Source: Scatomorpha gallistercoris
GTDB lineage: Bacteria; Bacillota; Clostridia; Oscillospirales; Oscillospiraceae
DNA: 51,848 bases
Assembly: GCA_018713005.1 (NCBI GenBank)
Contig: DVFX01000077.1
Coordinates: forward strand, 1 to 51,848
Direction: 5' to 3'
In this document: positions 48,316-51,848 of the stretch, one piece after another
How the letters are laid out: each line of letters begins with the position of its first letter
Numbering within the stretch: the stretch's first letter is position 1
The notes under the pieces: model-generated
The model's input: only the letters and a program-made list of their open reading frames with translations
The model's database searches: none
Told to the model about the DNA's origin: nothing
Translations under genes and position numbers: made by a program

Positions 48316-49029
48316 TCAGGCGCCCAGATAGGCGCGGCGCACCTTGTCATCGTGCAGCAAATCGGCCGCCTTGCCGGACATGGATATCCGTCCGGTCTCC
48401 AGCACATACGCCCTGTCCGAGATGGACAGCGCCATCTTCGCGTTCTGCTCGACGAGCAGTATGGTGATGCCGTCGGCGTGCAGGGCCTTTATCATGGAGA
48501 ATATCTCCTTGACGAGTATGGGCGAGAGGCCCATGCTGGGTTCGTCGAGCAGCAGCATCCTCGGCTCGGTCATCAGCGCGCGGCCCATGGCCAGCATCTG
48601 CTGCTCGCCGCCGGAGAGTGTGCCGGCCAGCTGCCGGGAACGCTCGGCCAGGCGCGGGAAATGCGCATAGACGCGCTCAAGCTGCTTTTTTATCTTGCCC
48701 TTGTCGCGGACGATATACGCGCCCATCATCAGGTTTTCCTCGACGGTCATTCGGGCAAAGACGTGGCGTCCCTCGGGGACGTGCGCCAGGCCCAGCTCGA
48801 TTATTTTGTTCGGCGCGGTCTTGCGCAAATCGTGCCCGTCGAGCTCTATGCTGCCGCTCTCGGCGGGGACCAGGCCGCTGATGGTGTGCAGCGTAGTGGT
48901 CTTGCCCGCGCCGTTTGCGCCGATGAGGGACACCAGCTCGCCGTCGTTTACCTCCAGCGAGATGCCCTTGATGGCCCGGACGGCTCCGTAGGAGACGTGG
49001 AGATCGTCTATTTTAAGCAAGGTGCTCAC
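48316..49029 (-). CDS. livF: Branched-chain amino acid ABC transporter ATPase LivF
   Basis: LivF is one of the two nucleotide-binding subunits of the Liv importer. The 237-residue product has Walker A GANGAGKTT near 37, Q-loop, the ABC signature TLSGGEQQM near 136, Walker B LLLDEPSMGL, and the D-loop. Its TVEENLMMGA segment is typical of LivF. It overlaps livG by 17 nt. Substrate likely branched-chain or other hydrophobic amino acids; related systems carry urea, amides or aromatic compounds. Confidence 0.95.
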   Translation of the reverse strand: MSTLLKIDDLHVSYGAVRAIKGISLEVNDGELVSLIGANGAGKTTTLHTISGLVPAESGSIELDGHDLRKTAPNKIIELGLAHVPEGRHVFARMTVEENLMMGAYIVRDKGKIKKQLERVYAHFPRLAERSRQLAGTLSGGEQQMLAMGRALMTEPRMLLLDEPSMGLSPILVKEIFSMIKALHADGITILLVEQNAKMALSISDRAYVLETGRISMSGKAADLLHDDKVRRAYLGA

Positions 49030-49825
49030 CCTCCTCTTCGTCGTTCTCGCCCAGGTAGGCGGCTATGACGCGCGGGTTGTTGGCTATCTCCTCGGGCCCG
49101 CCCTCGGCGATGGTCTGTCCATAGTCGATGACGGTGATGCGCTCGCAGAGCTTCATAACTAGGCTCATGTCGTGCTCTATGAGCAGGATGGCGATGCCGA
49201 AGCGTTCGCGCACTATGCTGATGCACTCGACCAGCTCAGCCGTCTCGGTTGGGTTCATGCCCGCCGCCGGCTCGTCAAGCAGCAGCACCTTCATGTCCGT
49301 GGCAAGCGCGCGGGCTATCTCGAGCTTGCGCTGCTGGCCGTAGGGCAGGCTGCTGGCCGGTTGGTTGGCGTATTCCTTTAGGTTGAATATATCCAGCAGC
49401 TCCAGCGCCTTTTGCTCCATGGCCGCCTCGGCCCTCCAGTAGGCCGGCGTACGGAAGAGCGCCGCGCCCATGCGGTACTTTATGTCCTTGGAAAAGGCGG
49501 CCTTGACGTTGTCGATTACGCTCATCTGCTTGAAGAGGCGTATGTTTTGGAAGGTGCGGGCAATGCCGGCGCGCACAAACTCGTGCGTTTTTTTGCCGTT
49601 GAGCACCTGGCCGTTTAGTATGACGCTGCCCTCGGTCGGTACATAGACGCCGGTCAGCAGGTTAAAAACCGTGGTCTTTCCCGCGCCGTTTGGTCCGATG
49701 AGCCCGGCGAGTTCGCCTTTATAGAGCTTGATGTTGAAGTCCTGCACGGCCTTCAGGCCACCGAAGGATATACCCAGGCCCCTTGTCTCGAGGACGGGGG
49801 AATCGTCGCGTTTCGTCTCGCTCAT
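49013..49825 (-). CDS. livG: Branched-chain amino acid ABC transporter ATPase LivG
   Basis: The 270-residue partner of LivF shows Walker A GPNGAGKTT near 43, the LivG-specific segment VRAGIARTFQNIRLF, signature SLPYGQQRK, Walker B VLLLDEPAAGMNP and the switch His in IEHDMSLVM. It overlaps livF by 17 nt and livM by 4 nt (ATGA), so all four subunits are coupled. Forms the ATPase heterodimer with LivF. Confidence 0.96.
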   Translation of the reverse strand: MSETKRDDSPVLETRGLGISFGGLKAVQDFNIKLYKGELAGLIGPNGAGKTTVFNLLTGVYVPTEGSVILNGQVLNGKKTHEFVRAGIARTFQNIRLFKQMSVIDNVKAAFSKDIKYRMGAALFRTPAYWRAEAAMEQKALELLDIFNLKEYANQPASSLPYGQQRKLEIARALATDMKVLLLDEPAAGMNPTETAELVECISIVRERFGIAILLIEHDMSLVMKLCERITVIDYGQTIAEGGPEEIANNPRVIAAYLGENDEEEGEHLA

Positions 49826-50973
49826 TGCGCTGCCGCCTCCTTTCCCTCGGCCTTGGCCTTCTTTTTGCCTGATCCCTTGAAGCCGCGCACTATGTCGCCC
49901 GGCGTGCGCAGAAGTGAGAACTCATATGTGCCGAAGATGCCCTTTGGCCGGAACATGATGATTATGACCAGCACTACTGCGTATACCAGCATCGGGTAGG
50001 CGAAGATGCCCTGTACAAACCCCGGCATCGCGTTGAGCCAGGCGCCGTTGGTGATCTGATAGTTGAGCAGGAACATGATAACCGCGCTGACGATGCTGCC
50101 GGTGAGGCTGCCCATGCCGCCCAGCACGACCATGACGACCACGAAGGTGGAGTTGAGTATAGACCCGTTCGTAAATGAGAAGCTCACCGTGGAGAGGGTG
50201 GAGTTTGAGCAGGCGTAGAGCGCCCCTGCAACACCCGCAAAAAACGCGGAGAAGGCGAAGGTCAGCACCTTGTAGTAGCCGGTGTTGATTCCGGCGGCGC
50301 TGGCGGCAATTTCATCGTCACGGATGGCGCGCACGGCGCGGCCGTACTTGGAGCGGATGAACATGAACATCAGCGCAACGCAGATGATCACCGCCGCCAA
50401 TGCGACCCACAGGTAGGTGACCTTGGCCGTGGTGCCAAAGCCCAGGCCGTTCTGGTACAGCGAAGAGCTGGCCACGCCCTCGGCCAGTCCGTTCTGACCC
50501 GCGAAGGGCAGGTTGTTGATGACGTTGACGATGATGAGGCCGAAGCCCAGCGTGATTATGGCCAAGTAGTCGCCCTTGAGCCTGAGCGCCGGGATGCCGA
50601 CCAGTACGCCGAACACGGCGGCGAGCACTCCGGCACAGATTATGCACAGGAAGAGGATGAGTATGAACGCCATGCCGCTCTTTTCGTCGTACACTCCCGC
50701 GCGCTGGAAGGCCAGGCTCATCAGCGCGGCGGTGTATGCGCCGATGGCCATGAAGCCGCAGTGGCCAAGCGAGAGCTGTCCCATGAAGCCCAGCACGAGG
50801 TTCAGACTCGCGGCCAGGATGATGAGATAGCAGCACTGCCAGATACTGGGCGCAATAGTGAGGCGGAAGCTTCCCGAGTCAGCGAAGGCGCCAGACAGCA
50901 CCACGCAGAGCACATAAACAGCGACAATAACGGCGGTATTGACAAGATAACCACGTTTGAATGCTTTTTTCAT
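49822..50973 (-). CDS. livM: Branched-chain amino acid ABC transporter permease LivM
   Basis: The 383-residue permease has about ten hydrophobic segments, the LivM signature LGFMGQLSLGHCGFMAIGAYTAAL, the cytoplasmic coupling loop SKYGRAVRAIRDDEIAASAAGIN, and a Lys/Ala-rich tail (GSGKKKAKAEGKEAAAQ) that is not usual for the family. AAAGGTATG precedes the start, and the gene overlaps livH by 4 nt. It forms the channel with LivH. Confidence 0.95.
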   Translation of the reverse strand: MKKAFKRGYLVNTAVIVAVYVLCVVLSGAFADSGSFRLTIAPSIWQCCYLIILAASLNLVLGFMGQLSLGHCGFMAIGAYTAALMSLAFQRAGVYDEKSGMAFILILFLCIICAGVLAAVFGVLVGIPALRLKGDYLAIITLGFGLIIVNVINNLPFAGQNGLAEGVASSSLYQNGLGFGTTAKVTYLWVALAAVIICVALMFMFIRSKYGRAVRAIRDDEIAASAAGINTGYYKVLTFAFSAFFAGVAGALYACSNSTLSTVSFSFTNGSILNSTFVVVMVVLGGMGSLTGSIVSAVIMFLLNYQITNGAWLNAMPGFVQGIFAYPMLVYAVVLVIIIMFRPKGIFGTYEFSLLRTPGDIVRGFKGSGKKKAKAEGKEAAAQ

Positions 50974-51848
50974 ACCTTTTCACCCACGTTCTTTCCGAGT
51001 ATTCCCGCCGGCTTCACAAGCAGCACGAGGATGAGTATGAGGAACACGAAGGTGTCCGACAGGCTCGAGCTTATGTAGGCCATGGAAAAGCTCTCGACGA
51101 TGCCGATGGCTATGCCCCCCAGCATGGCGCCGGGGACTATGCCGATGCCGCCGACGACCGCGGCCACGAAGGCCTTCAGGCCGAGCAGGGAGCCCAGCGT
51201 GGTGTAGACGCTGGGGTACTGGGCTATGTACATCAGCGCAGCCACGGCCGCGAGGCCGGAGCCGATGGCAAAGGTGGTCAGCACGGTCTTGTTCACGCTG
51301 ATGCCCATGAGTATGGCGGCGCTCTTGTCCTCGCTGACGCAGCGCATGGCGCGGCCCATCTTGGTCTTTTGCGTAAAAACGTAGAGCAGCAGCATTACAA
51401 CGGCGCTTATCACTATGGTGTATATCGTGACGTAGTCAAGCGTGACGCCGGCTATCTGGATGCCGCCGGTTGCAAAGAAGCTGCTGGCAACCTTCGGGTT
51501 CGGCCCGATGGCCGGGATGGCCTGGGCCAGGTTCTCAAGGAACAGGCTCATGGCTATGGCGGTTATCAGCGCGGTCATGTTAGTGCCCTTCTTGCGCACG
51601 GGCCTGTATGCAACGAGCTCCACGCCCACGCCGACCAGGGCGCAGACAATTATGGCGATTACCACCGCCGCCCAGGCGGGCAGGCCGGCGGCGGTCATCA
51701 GCGGTACCGTGAAAATGAGCGTGTAGCCGCCGACCATGATGAAGTCGCCGTGCGCGAAGTTTATCAGTCGGATTATGCCGTAAACCATCGTGTAGCCCAG
51801 GGCGATAAGGGCGTAAACGCTCCCGAGCCTCAGGCCCACGAACAGGGT
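50970..51848 (-). CDS. livH: Branched-chain amino acid ABC transporter permease LivH (5' end missing)
   Basis: The reading frame continues to the right edge: the bases beyond the GTG at 51839 encode T-L-F in frame, and LivH normally begins with a dozen residues before the LGSVYALIALGYTMVYGI segment. So the true start lies outside the window. Visible are RLINFAHGDFIMVGGY, MGRAMRCVSEDKSAAILMGI (coupling loop) and six or more membrane segments over at least 292 residues. A LivJ/K-type binding protein gene would be expected upstream but is not in view. Confidence 0.95.
   Translation of the reverse strand, partial: TLFVGLRLGSVYALIALGYTMVYGIIRLINFAHGDFIMVGGYTLIFTVPLMTAAGLPAWAAVVIAIIVCALVGVGVELVAYRPVRKKGTNMTALITAIAMSLFLENLAQAIPAIGPNPKVASSFFATGGIQIAGVTLDYVTIYTIVISAVVMLLLYVFTQKTKMGRAMRCVSEDKSAAILMGISVNKTVLTTFAIGSGLAAVAALMYIAQYPSVYTTLGSLLGLKAFVAAVVGGIGIVPGAMLGGIAIGIVESFSMAYISSSLSDTFVFLILILVLLVKPAGILGKNVGEKV

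Noticed and set aside
50970..51839. Complete livH starting at GTG 51839
   Set aside because: The frame continues to the window edge and family members have more N-terminal residues.

Overview
The window is GC-rich bacterial DNA with Gram-positive (Bacillota) expression signals: strong AGGAGG ribosome sites, a T-box leader, a TPP riboswitch, a CIRCE-type heat-shock operator and many U-tailed hairpin terminators. Gene content (group-B-type [FeFe] hydrogenase, phosphoketolase, TrpB2-type tryptophan synthase, YgiQ radical-SAM protein, bile-acid/steroid-reductase-like genes, SLH-like signal peptide start) points to an anaerobic gut clostridium. Oscillospiraceae (Flavonifractor/Lawsonibacter-like) is my inference, not something I could test. 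No rRNA, tRNA, CRISPR array, prophage or intact insertion sequence was seen.

Layout. 1-400: start of an exported protein leaving the left edge, with a structured 5' leader. 401-4092: ridA, then a hydrogenase / ECF-like membrane protein / zinc-ribbon operon and a YjjG-type phosphatase. 4129-7842: GH13 alpha-glucosidase, then a GntR(YtrA)-ABC transporter module with a perfect operator. 7937-8563: CIRCE-controlled Hsp20. 8623-16356: the most distinctive block, two overlapping PucR/CdaR-type regulators divergent from an SDR-SDR-old-yellow-enzyme-MFS operon, which looks like an uptake-and-reduction pathway for an unsaturated or keto-bearing small molecule (steroid, bile acid or polyphenol class). 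16671-18224: Na+/solute symporter, followed by a 134-bp tandem repeat. 18851-22540: membrane-anchored C39-SH3-SH3-M14 wall hydrolase divergent from a serpin lipoprotein. 22784-26586: T-box-controlled trpB2, then TPP-controlled thiW-thiM. 26938-30095: phosphoketolase and ogt. 30162-30660: a broken mrr restriction gene.

30729-37535 (mostly minus strand): small membrane protein plus DUF2089 regulator with an inverted-repeat operator, an SDR, an XRE regulator with a 16-unit pentad repeat (plus strand), and a coupled operon of phosphatase-GNAT fusion, metallophosphatase-SH3, YgiQ and DUF1294. 37682-40460: glycosyltransferase/CsaB fusion followed by a PurN-like protein lacking catalytic residues. 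41126-44628: amidohydrolase, M20 dipeptidase, cupin, MarR operon. 44720-47528: membrane XRE regulator, an unrecognised large protein and a GNAT. 47656-51848: livHMGF branched-chain-amino-acid-type ABC transporter with a cytidylate-kinase-like gene at its 3' end; livH runs off the right edge.

Together the genes describe a fermentative anaerobe that scavenges amino acids, proline-type solutes and thiamine precursors, disposes of electrons through hydrogenase and possibly through ene-reduction of host or dietary compounds, and remodels its wall. Start sites were chosen from ribosome sites and family alignments recalled from memory; no searches were run.
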